Shown: positions 1 through 5,302 of the stretch, in pieces
Position numbering within the stretch: position 1 is the stretch's first letter
Layout of the letters: each line of letters starts with the position of its first letter
NCBI GenBank assembly: GCA_964467785.1
Contig: CAYXVB010000205.1
Span: 1-5,840 of the forward strand
DNA from: CAYXVB01 sp964467785
Lineage (GTDB): Bacteria; Bdellovibrionota; UBA1018
Direction: 5' to 3'
DNA length: 5,840 nucleotides
Notes under the pieces: generated by a model
Told to the model about the DNA's origin: nothing
Seen by the model: the letters and a program-made list of their open reading frames with translations, nothing else
The model's database searches: none
Position numbers and translations under genes: made by a program

Positions 1-1450
1 CGTGCTGATCCACCAGCACTAGCTCTTGGCCGAGGTCGTAAAGCAGATAGGTTTGGAAGAGCGTGCCGACATACGTCGCGCCGATCCAGGGGTGTTCGGT
101 GGGGACGGGAGTGGGCACCGGCGACGCGTCTGGCGCGATCGACGCATCTCGCGCGACCGACGTATCGGGCTCGGTCGACGTCGACATCGAAAGCGCGGAG
201 GCGACGGGGGGCTCGGAAAACGTCCAGTTATTCTGATGACTTGGCGTTTCCGACGTCGGAAGTGAAGAAGACCCCCAGGCGCGGGGACGGGCAAACTCGA
301 AGGCGTCGGTGCGTGCGTGAATCGGCACTCCACTTCCGACGTCGGAAGTGAATGAGGGGGCCGAAATCGCTGGTCCGCTCGCGTAGGATGGGGCGCCATG
401 CCGGGCGATCATCGCGTCGATGAGCTTGTCGACCTGATGGAAGATACGTCGATTGTCGAGGAAGCGGATCTCGGTTTTGGTGGGATGGACGTTGACGTCG
501 AGCTGCGCGGGATCGATCTCGAGGTAGAGCGCGACCGCCGGGAACTGGCCGGGCAAGAGTGCCTGCTTGAACGCCGAAAGCATCGCTTGCTGGAGCATGC
601 GGTCGCGGACGGCGCGGCCGTTGACGACCTGGACGAGGCGACGGGTCTGGGGCGAGCTCAAGCCCTGCAGCCAGTGGACGCGGATCTTGAGTCCGGAAAG
701 CGCTTCGCCGGATTCGCTCGATTCACTCGTGACGAGCGGAGTGTCGCTGTCGTCGCCCAGGATTCTGCGCACGCGCGCGGCTTCGTCCTGAGGACGGAGC
801 TGGAGCACCACGCGGTTTTCGCTCAGGAGCTTGAAGCCGATTTCGGGATGCGCGAGCGCGAGGCGCTCCATCCATTCGCGCACCTGGGAGACTTCGGCAC
901 CGGCGGATTTGAGGAACTTAAGGCGGGCGGGGATCTGCGAGAACAGGCCGCGCGCCTGAATGCGCGTGCCATGCGCCGCGCCGAGGAAATGGCCAAAGGT
1001 CACCGGCCGCGGATCTGGCTTGTCACCGATGCGGGTCATCGTGATTTCGTGCGCGGTGCCATGGGTTTCTTCGGGGCCGCGCGCGCGGGAGAGAATTGAA
1101 AGATCGGACACGGCCGCGACCGAGGGCAGGGCTTCGCCGCGGAAACCGAGGGTGCGGATCTTTTCGAGATCTTCAAGGGAGGAGAGCTTACTCGTAGCGT
1201 GGCGCTCGATGCAGACGGCGAGATCCTCCGCGAGCATGCCCGCGCCGTTGTCGAGCACCTCGATCAGGCCCTTGCCGCCGTCCTCGAGCGTGACGACCAC
1301 TTCGGTGGCCCCGGCGTCGATGGAGTTCTCGACGAGCTCCTTGACTACGCTCGACGGGCGCTCGATGACCTCTCCCGCGGCGATCCGTTCCGCGACTCCG
1401 GGGGGGAGCAGTTGGATGCGGCGCTGCGGCAGGGCGGTGGGGCTGATCAT
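1..1450 (-). CDS. mutL: DNA mismatch repair protein MutL (3' end outside window)
   Basis: MutL is a GHKL-type ATPase that dimerises and links MutS mismatch recognition to downstream excision in the cytoplasm. Translation of the visible 483 codons shows the whole N-terminal ATPase: AAGEVIERP (residues 25-32), KELVENSIDAG with likely catalytic E38 and Mg-binding N42, DNGAGM with D67, RHATSK (83-88), GFRGEAL (102-108), and the transducer domain with NGRAVRDR (277-284) and VNVHPTKTEIRF containing the ATP-contacting K325. Residues about 351-450 are a Ser/Pro/Thr/Ala-rich linker carrying DNA repeats. The C-terminal domain then starts (WIGATYVGTLFQTYLL), and the window ends at LVLVDQH, normally followed by AHERI. 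The ATG at 1450 gives a start 9 residues before the family-typical RIQLLPP; no convincing ribosome binding site is seen. The gene follows the 2H phosphoesterase gene by 32 bp on the same strand, so co-transcription is likely. Confidence 0.97.
   Translation of the reverse strand, partial: MISPTALPQRRIQLLPPGVAERIAAGEVIERPSSVVKELVENSIDAGATEVVVTLEDGGKGLIEVLDNGAGMLAEDLAVCIERHATSKLSSLEDLEKIRTLGFRGEALPSVAAVSDLSILSRARGPEETHGTAHEITMTRIGDKPDPRPVTFGHFLGAAHGTRIQARGLFSQIPARLKFLKSAGAEVSQVREWMERLALAHPEIGFKLLSENRVVLQLRPQDEAARVRRILGDDSDTPLVTSESSESGEALSGLKIRVHWLQGLSSPQTRRLVQVVNGRAVRDRMLQQAMLSAFKQALLPGQFPAVALYLEIDPAQLDVNVHPTKTEIRFLDNRRIFHQVDKLIDAMIARHGAPSYASGPAISAPSFTSDVGSGVPIHARTDAFEFARPRAWGSSSLPTSETPSHQNNWTFSEPPVASALSMSTSTEPDTSVARDASIAPDASPVPTPVPTEHPWIGATYVGTLFQTYLLYDLGQELVLVDQH
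123..194. repeat. Degenerate 18-bp tandem repeat inside mutL linker
   Basis: Four consecutive 18-bp units start at 123, 141, 159 and 177. All begin GACG; the first two are close copies and the last is the most diverged. In mutL they encode imperfect 6-residue repeats in the disordered linker (TEPDTS, VARDAS, IAPDAS, residues about 426-443). The unit is a multiple of three, so copy-number change would keep the reading frame. This looks like local slippage in a region under little constraint. Confidence 0.6.
248..266. repeat. 19-bp palindromic repeat, copy B
   Basis: The plus strand reads TTCCGACGTCGGAAGTGAA, identical over 19 bp to the copy at 334-352. The inner 14 bp (248-261) form a perfect palindrome centred on an AatII-type GACGTC. 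In mutL this copy is read as S-L-P-T-S-E (residues about 395-401), a different reading frame from the other copy. Confidence 0.75.
331..352. repeat. 19-bp palindromic repeat, copy A, with 20-bp perfect palindrome
   Basis: Positions 331-350 read CACTTCCGACGTCGGAAGTG, a perfect 20-bp palindrome. Positions 334-352 match copy B base for base. In mutL it is read as F-T-S-D-V-G-S (residues 367-373), one base out of phase with copy B. The identity is therefore at DNA level and is not a repeated peptide motif. An inserted or duplicated small palindromic element in the linker would explain it. Confidence 0.75.
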
Positions 1451-1482
1451 GTGGGCCAATCCATCATGGCGATGGAAGCAAA

Positions 1483-2280
1483 TCAATGGGAGAGGCGGCC
1501 AAAGGCGTCCCGGCAAGCTCCGATGGCGGTCGATTGCCAGTGAGGGCAAAGGGCTTCTAGCGGAGTGTAGAGCGGGGAGGTCGGTGTCGGCCGGTAGGAA
1601 AGCAGCAATTCGGGCGCGTTTTTGGGCGTGAGTTCCAAGGACTGGAATTCCTGATTCCAGATCGCCGCGTCTTCAATCCACTTTTGAAAGCGCTTCATGA
1701 CTTCCGGGGAGGTGTCCGCGGCGCGGAACTGGGCAAGGGAGATGTGAGGCTTGAATTGCAAATTGAAAAGGTCTGGTTTCTTGAGACCTTGTTCGTTGAG
1801 GCGCTGCTTTGCGGAATTAATTCGCTCGCTCCATTCTTCGGGCACCGACTCGAGCCGCAGGGCCATCACTTGCCCGTTTTTGCCAAAAACTTCAGGATGG
1901 AGCGGACTTTGAAGCGACCCATGGGCGGGTCCGATTAGGGAATTTTGAGCAATCTGATCAAAATTTTCGGGGTTCCACCCGCTGCCGAGAAAAACGAGCG
2001 TGATGTGGAGATCCTCGGGACGCTCGGTCCTCAGGCCGGGAAAATCCTGGCGCGCTTTTGGAGCTAGCCGGGCCCAAGTCTTTGCCAGGGCGGAATCCCG
2101 GAGCGGAATCGCCGAAAAAAGTGGAACTCGTCCATATCCATCTTGGAGGACTGCGTTGAGACACTTCATCGAACGTTCATCGGCTCGCGCCGTGGAGGCG
2201 CTGAGTAGAACTCCAAACAGCAAGAGTGCCAAAAAAATGCCAGAAAAAGAGCTGGAAAGATGCTTTCCCAAAGACATCAC
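1483..2280 (-). CDS. Exported 2H phosphoesterase (LigT/ThpR-like)
   Basis: The 265-residue product has the two signature motifs of the 2H phosphoesterase superfamily: H92-I-T-L in EDLHITLVFLG and H179-I-S-L in FKPHISLAQF. They are about 87 residues apart, as in LigT/ThpR proteins, which act on 2',5'- or 2',3'-cyclic phosphodiester bonds in RNA or nucleotides. Unusually, it starts with a clear signal peptide: K6/H7, a hydrophobic stretch of about residues 15-27, and a signal peptidase I site ARA|D after A33. The mature enzyme should therefore lie in the periplasm or outside. C40, C245 and C256 remain in the mature protein and could form a disulfide. The start is GTG at 2280 or the adjacent ATG at 2277; both keep the signal peptide. 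The stop is 32 bp before mutL. The superfamily is clear; the true substrate cannot be read from the sequence. Confidence 0.88.
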   Translation of the reverse strand: MMSLGKHLSSSFSGIFLALLLFGVLLSASTARADERSMKCLNAVLQDGYGRVPLFSAIPLRDSALAKTWARLAPKARQDFPGLRTERPEDLHITLVFLGSGWNPENFDQIAQNSLIGPAHGSLQSPLHPEVFGKNGQVMALRLESVPEEWSERINSAKQRLNEQGLKKPDLFNLQFKPHISLAQFRAADTSPEVMKRFQKWIEDAAIWNQEFQSLELTPKNAPELLLSYRPTPTSPLYTPLEALCPHWQSTAIGACRDAFGRLSH

Positions 2281-2287
2281 ACTTGCC

Positions 2288-2296
2288 AGTGTACCA
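2288..2296 (-). promoter_or_regulatory. Candidate extended -10 box for the phosphoesterase-mutL operon
   Basis: On the minus strand this reads TGGTACACT: a TGn extension plus TACACT (5 of 6 matches to TATAAT). Only 7 nt separate it from the GTG at 2280, so transcription would start at or next to the start codon. The -35 candidate (TTTATT, 18-bp spacer) is poor. No Shine-Dalgarno sequence lies before the gene, which fits a leaderless or near-leaderless mRNA. Moderate to low confidence. Confidence 0.4.
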
Positions 2297-2302
2297 TGTC
2301 CG

Positions 2303-2337
2303 CTTTCGGTAAATAAAGAACTGGAACGTGCCGAAAG
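2303..2337. promoter_or_regulatory. Inverted repeat in the divergent intergenic region
   Basis: CTTTCGG at 2303-2309 is the exact reverse complement of CCGAAAG at 2331-2337, with a 21-nt A-rich spacer. The pair lies between two divergently transcribed genes that both encode predicted exported proteins. It could be an operator acting on one or both, or a stem in the 5' leader of the plus-strand gene. A chance 7-bp match cannot be excluded. Confidence 0.35.
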
Positions 2338-2346
2338 TTAGAAGAG

Positions 2347-2883
2347 ATGCTCCTCCCACTTCAGAGTTTGACCAGGACTCGACTTCTTGCAGCGCTCGCA
2401 ACGGCGTTGTGCGTCTGGAATTCAGGGATCGCCGACAATGGCGTCGCCTTTGCGAGCGTCGGCCCGGAGGCCGACTCCCGAGGGACGAATTCCCCAGCGT
2501 GCGAGTCCCTCTACGAACGCTTTGACCGTGTACTGAGCAAGGCCGGCCACCTGGACGGGCGGGGAGGAAAGCTCAGTGTTCGGCGGATCCGGACCGAAAA
2601 CGGGCAGGAGTGGATTTTTGGCTCTCCGATCGCCCTACGGGATTTGAAAGACGACATCCTCAGGGCCAAGGGCCTTGCGGCTTTGCTGGCGGATCAGCCT
2701 TCCGATTCCATCGAAACCGCGACATCGATCACGGGATCGGTGACCCGTACCGGCGTCATGAAGGGTTTTGGCGACGTGGACCTCGAGCGTCTTTGGGTCG
2801 TGAACGTCGCGCCAGGCAGGTCCCAAAGCCTGAGCCAGGCGGATTCGCCCGAGATCCGGGGGTTAGTCGAGCATTTCAAGTAG
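2347..2883 (+). CDS. Hypothetical exported protein, 178 aa (N-terminal part of interrupted gene)
   Basis: This is the product made if TAG at 2881-2883 terminates translation. Residues 1-12 carry R10 and R12, residues 13-24 are hydrophobic (LLAALATALCVW), and plausible cleavage sites follow at GIA|D (after 29) or AFA|S (after 37), so export is predicted. The rest is soluble with no recognised motif; C52 is the only cysteine after the signal region. The ATG at 2347 is the only ATG in the signal-encoding part and an in-frame TAA sits at 2314-2316. A purine run (AGAAGAG) abuts the ATG and is too close to be a normal ribosome binding site. The fragment ends abruptly at VEHFK within what seems a continuing protein, so a self-standing gene is the less likely reading. 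Confidence 0.55.
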   Translation: MLLPLQSLTRTRLLAALATALCVWNSGIADNGVAFASVGPEADSRGTNSPACESLYERFDRVLSKAGHLDGRGGKLSVRRIRTENGQEWIFGSPIALRDLKDDILRAKGLAALLADQPSDSIETATSITGSVTRTGVMKGFGDVDLERLWVVNVAPGRSQSLSQADSPEIRGLVEHFK

Positions 2884-3048
2884 AACGTCGAAGCGACCGT
2901 AGCGGAACATCCGGAGTTCGTCTTCATCGAGCTCAAGGCGGGCGAATTCATCCATCCGGAAACCGGCGAGGTCAAGGGCATCAAATGGACTCTCGAGGAC
3001 ATTCGGCGCGGCTGGAAGACAGTTCAGGAAAAGATCGGTGAGCGCAAG

Positions 3049-4287
3049 GTGACGCTCGAGCAGGTTTTCGCGGAAAACGCGCGAATCAAAGTGGATTGGG
3101 CCGTGCCTTCGGTGCAAAAAAAACCTTTGCCGGGCGCTTATCAGGAGGCGTCCGTTCTGTATCGGATCGGAGTCAGGGCAGGCAACAACGACGTGCGCCT
3201 CCGCCCGGGCGTCGGCCGAAACCGGGAAGCCTTGCCGTATCGCACGGGCTCGGTCGGGCTCGAGCCCGAGCAATCGCTGATGGCGCTCGAGGCCAGCCGT
3301 GCGCAGGAAGGAATGTCGCTCGAGGAAATCCGGCAGAGCATGATGGATTTCGACGATCGCGACTTCGAGACGAACGCGTTCAAGTTCGTCAAGCGGGTTT
3401 ACGCGTTCCTTAAGTTCTGGCCGGATGTCAAAGAGTATGGCCGCCTCCACGGTTTGAACGTGAAATCGTCGGAGCTGGAAAAGAGCATCGTGGAAGTGAT
3501 GGGCGACCCTGACCTCGTGCGCATGAGCCAGATCCGGGCGCAAGGCAAGCTCTTTGAAGTGCTGCAGGAGCACGGCAAGACGGCGCCGGGCGGGGCCTTT
3601 GAGACGTGGCTCTCCCAGTTCGGGCCTGAGGCGACGTTGAGCTCGGTCATCGCGGATCTCGAAGCGCGTATGACCCGCCGGACCGAGGAGCTGCTTCACA
3701 GTCGCCCCAAACTCCGGCAGTACGTCGACTATCAGCGCAGTCGGATTCCTTTTACCCGGGGGGCGCTGTCAAGCCGTCCGGTGTCCGCGGAGCTCACCCC
3801 GGATCCGGGCTGGGCCGCCGCGCTGGAGGCCAGATTCCAGGCCTGGCGCACGGCCTATCCCGAGCTGCTGTTTCCGGAAGGGGGAGGACTGCGCCTGGAG
3901 CTGCGCAAGTTGGGATATCTTTCGGAAAATTCGCGCGCGGCGATCGAAAAACAGGTGAGCGGGCTCACCGGCTTCGATGCGATCGATGGCGGGCTTCATC
4001 TCAGTCCGGATCAGCGGGGCCTTGAGCTTTGGTACCGGATCCCCAGCTCGGATGCGGGGCGCCTCGCTCGAGCGTCCGACGTTTGGGTTGGTGTCGGTGC
4101 ACTTCCGGATCGCATGCTCAATCGCGCGAGTCCCGACCGGCGGTGGGAATGGATTCGTATCCCAGTGGCGGCCTTGAATCCGATGCGTCAGGGAGGAGAA
4201 GAGGTTCTGTCGCGCTTCCTTTACGACGAGCACCTCGGGACGAATCTTGAAACGCTCCCGGTGCGCGGCCTGAAGCTGGCCGAGTGA
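3049..4287 (+). CDS. Hypothetical protein, 412 aa (C-terminal part of interrupted gene)
   Basis: If translated separately, the first in-frame start after the TAG is the GTG at 3049; there is no ATG between 2884 and 3049. Only a weak GGTGAG sits upstream, so efficient independent initiation is doubtful. In-frame coding actually extends back to 2884. The protein lacks a signal peptide of its own, has no recognised domain and contains no cysteine. Charged, probably helical segments (for example FDDRDFETNAFKFVKRVYAF and SSVIADLEARMTRRTEELL) precede a C-terminal part with alternating hydrophobic stretches (GLELWYRIP, RRWEWIRIPVAAL). It ends with TGA, 37 bp from the convergent diguanylate cyclase gene. 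I cannot assign a function. Confidence 0.55.
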   Translation: MTLEQVFAENARIKVDWAVPSVQKKPLPGAYQEASVLYRIGVRAGNNDVRLRPGVGRNREALPYRTGSVGLEPEQSLMALEASRAQEGMSLEEIRQSMMDFDDRDFETNAFKFVKRVYAFLKFWPDVKEYGRLHGLNVKSSELEKSIVEVMGDPDLVRMSQIRAQGKLFEVLQEHGKTAPGGAFETWLSQFGPEATLSSVIADLEARMTRRTEELLHSRPKLRQYVDYQRSRIPFTRGALSSRPVSAELTPDPGWAAALEARFQAWRTAYPELLFPEGGGLRLELRKLGYLSENSRAAIEKQVSGLTGFDAIDGGLHLSPDQRGLELWYRIPSSDAGRLARASDVWVGVGALPDRMLNRASPDRRWEWIRIPVAALNPMRQGGEEVLSRFLYDEHLGTNLETLPVRGLKLAE

Positions 4288-4289
4288 GA

Positions 4290-4323
4290 CCGAAGCTCGT
4301 GGATCTCAGCGTGGACGCTTTGG
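4290..4323. terminator. Possible weak stem in the convergent intergenic gap
   Basis: CCGAAGC (4290-4296) can pair with GCTTTGG (4317-4323), 7 bp with one G-U, around a 20-nt loop that holds a small AGCG/CGCT stem. It lies in the 37 bp between the 3' ends of convergent genes, where a bidirectional terminator is expected. There is no T-run on either side, so intrinsic termination is not well supported. Confidence 0.2.
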
Positions 4324-4324
4324 C

Positions 4325-5248
4325 CTAGCTGGCGACGACGACTTTGTTCCGTCCCGTCTGTTTAGCGGAGTACAGGGCCTTGTCCGCATCTTTGAGCAGG
4401 GTCTGGGGGGACTCCATCGAGGCGTTGAGCTCTGCCACGCCGAGGCTCGTGGTGACGGGCATGCGTTTGCCTTCGTACATGAACGCGTGAGCGTGGACCG
4501 CGGCGCGGATCTTCTCGGCGATTTCAGCCGCCTTGGCTGCCGCAGTATTGCCGAGCAGCACGACGAACTCTTCGCCGCCATAGCGTCCGAAAACGTCTTT
4601 AGGACGGAGAAAGTGGACGCGAACGAGCTGGGTGAACTCCTTGAGCACGAAGTCCCCGGCGTCGTGGCCGAAAGTGTCGTTGATCTTCTTGAAGTGATCG
4701 AGGTCGAAGAAGAGGACTGAAAAATCCGTATGCAATGCCTTGGCGCGCTTGAACTCGACGTCCAGTGCTTCGAGCAGGTAGGCCTTGTTGAAGATCTTGG
4801 TCAGGCCGTCGAGGTTGGCCGCGTCGCCCAGGTTGCCGTAGTAAATGGTCTCGAGCTGGCCGGCCGGCAGGAACTTCAGGATGACGTTGCCGAGCTTGAT
4901 CATGTCTTCCTTGGCCAGGGTGCGGGTCTCGTTGGGCTCGACCTTGCGATCGTTGACGAGGGTGCCATTGGAGGAGCCTAGATCGGTGACGCACATCATC
5001 GCGCCTTGCTGAAAGATGCGGGCATGCTTGCGCGAGACGCTTTGGTCGTTGATCACGATGTCGGCGCTGGCGTCGCGACCCAGCACCATTTCATTCTGAT
5101 TGAGAAAATAGCGGTGACCCTGCGGCTTGCCACGGATCATGATCAGGCAGGCCGGTTGCTCCTTGGCCTTTTCGACTTCTTTGCGGATGGTCTCCGGGTC
5201 GCCCTGGATGACGGCTGTTTTTTCGTCAGACGATGATGAGTCCGCCAT
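4325..5248 (-). CDS. FHA-GGDEF diguanylate cyclase (DgcB-like)
   Basis: This enzyme makes the second messenger cyclic di-GMP from two GTP in the cytoplasm. The 307 residues comprise a short tail (1-32), an FHA phosphothreonine-binding domain (about 33-127) with G57-R58, S72-R-K-H75 and G-S-S-N94-G, and a GGDEF domain (about 135-307). The GGDEF domain has DGLTKIFNK, FDLDHFKKIND (metal-binding D182), GHDAGD and an intact GGEEF active site at 224-228. R215-P-K-D218, exactly five residues before GGEEF, is a standard RxxD inhibitory site, so product feedback inhibition is expected. T11 in the tail (TAVI) could be a phosphorylated ligand for the FHA domain, as described for Bdellovibrio DgcB (Bd0742); orthology is inference. 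There is no membrane segment. The stop is TAG directly after the usual GGDEF end (GRNKVVVAS), so TAG is a real stop in this genome. It has its own promoter 54 bp downstream of pgi. Confidence 0.95.
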   Translation of the reverse strand: MADSSSSDEKTAVIQGDPETIRKEVEKAKEQPACLIMIRGKPQGHRYFLNQNEMVLGRDASADIVINDQSVSRKHARIFQQGAMMCVTDLGSSNGTLVNDRKVEPNETRTLAKEDMIKLGNVILKFLPAGQLETIYYGNLGDAANLDGLTKIFNKAYLLEALDVEFKRAKALHTDFSVLFFDLDHFKKINDTFGHDAGDFVLKEFTQLVRVHFLRPKDVFGRYGGEEFVVLLGNTAAAKAAEIAEKIRAAVHAHAFMYEGKRMPVTTSLGVAELNASMESPQTLLKDADKALYSAKQTGRNKVVVAS

Positions 5249-5250
5249 AG

Positions 5251-5266
5251 TCTTTAATCGTAAAGA
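5251..5266. promoter_or_regulatory. Palindrome overlapping the cyclase -10 box
   Basis: TCTTTAATCGTAAAGA has perfect 6-bp arms around a 4-nt centre. It covers the proposed -10 box and stops 3 bp before the ATG. A protein bound there would block transcription, so it is a candidate operator; it may also simply reflect an A/T-rich promoter core. Confidence 0.3.
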
Positions 5267-5285
5267 TTGCCATGCGGAGGGTCAA
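5257..5285 (-). promoter_or_regulatory. Sigma-70-like promoter of the diguanylate cyclase gene
   Basis: The minus strand reads TTGACC (5285-5280, 5 of 6 to consensus), a 17-bp spacer, then TACGAT (5262-5257, 4 of 6). Only 8 nt separate the -10 box from the ATG at 5248. Transcription should start within about 2 nt of the start codon, giving a leaderless or near-leaderless mRNA. It lies wholly between the pgi stop and the cyclase start. Confidence 0.55.
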
Positions 5286-5302
5286 TAGCGATCGCCGTTG
5301 GC

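Larger units (their letters stand above)
2347..4287 (+). pseudogene. Unknown exported protein gene, frame interrupted by one TAG at 2881-2883
   Basis: One frame runs from the ATG at 2347 to the TGA at 4285-4287 with a single internal stop, TAG at codon 179. Removing it gives a protein of about 645 residues with an N-terminal signal peptide. The 55 codons just after the TAG contain no stop and have 41 G/C third bases, as expected for coding DNA here. Their peptide (for example FVFIELKAGEF, IKWTLEDIRRGW) looks well formed and runs on into the downstream part. The simplest reading is one ancestral gene with a recent nonsense change, for example from CAG or AAG. A sequencing error or stop readthrough could give the same picture. 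I recognise no family or catalytic motif; the bulk is charged and partly helical. No second frame-breaking lesion is seen, so decay, if real, is recent. Confidence 0.6.

Noticed and set aside
398..1099. Long open frame on the plus strand across mutL
   Set aside because: It is the codon-register antisense of mutL, and mutL motifs are continuous on the other strand. Such shadows are common in GC-rich genes.
1447..1467. Six-codon mini-ORF (MMDWPT) whose TGA overlaps the mutL ATG as ATGA
   Set aside because: The layout resembles translational coupling, but there is no ribosome binding site before it and such short frames arise by chance.
2398..2415. Possible lipoprotein site at C22 of the unknown exported protein
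   Set aside because: The residues before it are T-A-L, and leucine at -1 does not fit a lipobox. Ordinary signal peptidase sites follow.
2881..2883. Pyrrolysine or global TAG reassignment as the explanation of the internal TAG
   Set aside because: The FHA-GGDEF gene stops at TAG exactly where the family ends, and no Pyl machinery is visible. Local readthrough remains possible but unproven.
3254..3269. Perfect 16-bp palindrome TCGGGCTCGAGCCCGA
   Set aside because: It is inside coding DNA (VGLEP), GC-rich and single-copy in the window, so it is most likely chance in Leu/Glu/Pro codons.
2863..3699. 278-codon open frame on the minus strand opposite the unknown gene
   Set aside because: It is in codon register with the plus-strand gene, rich in Arg/Leu/His as typical antisense shadows are, with no recognisable domain. 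The plus frame is longer and has a signal peptide and proper gene boundaries.
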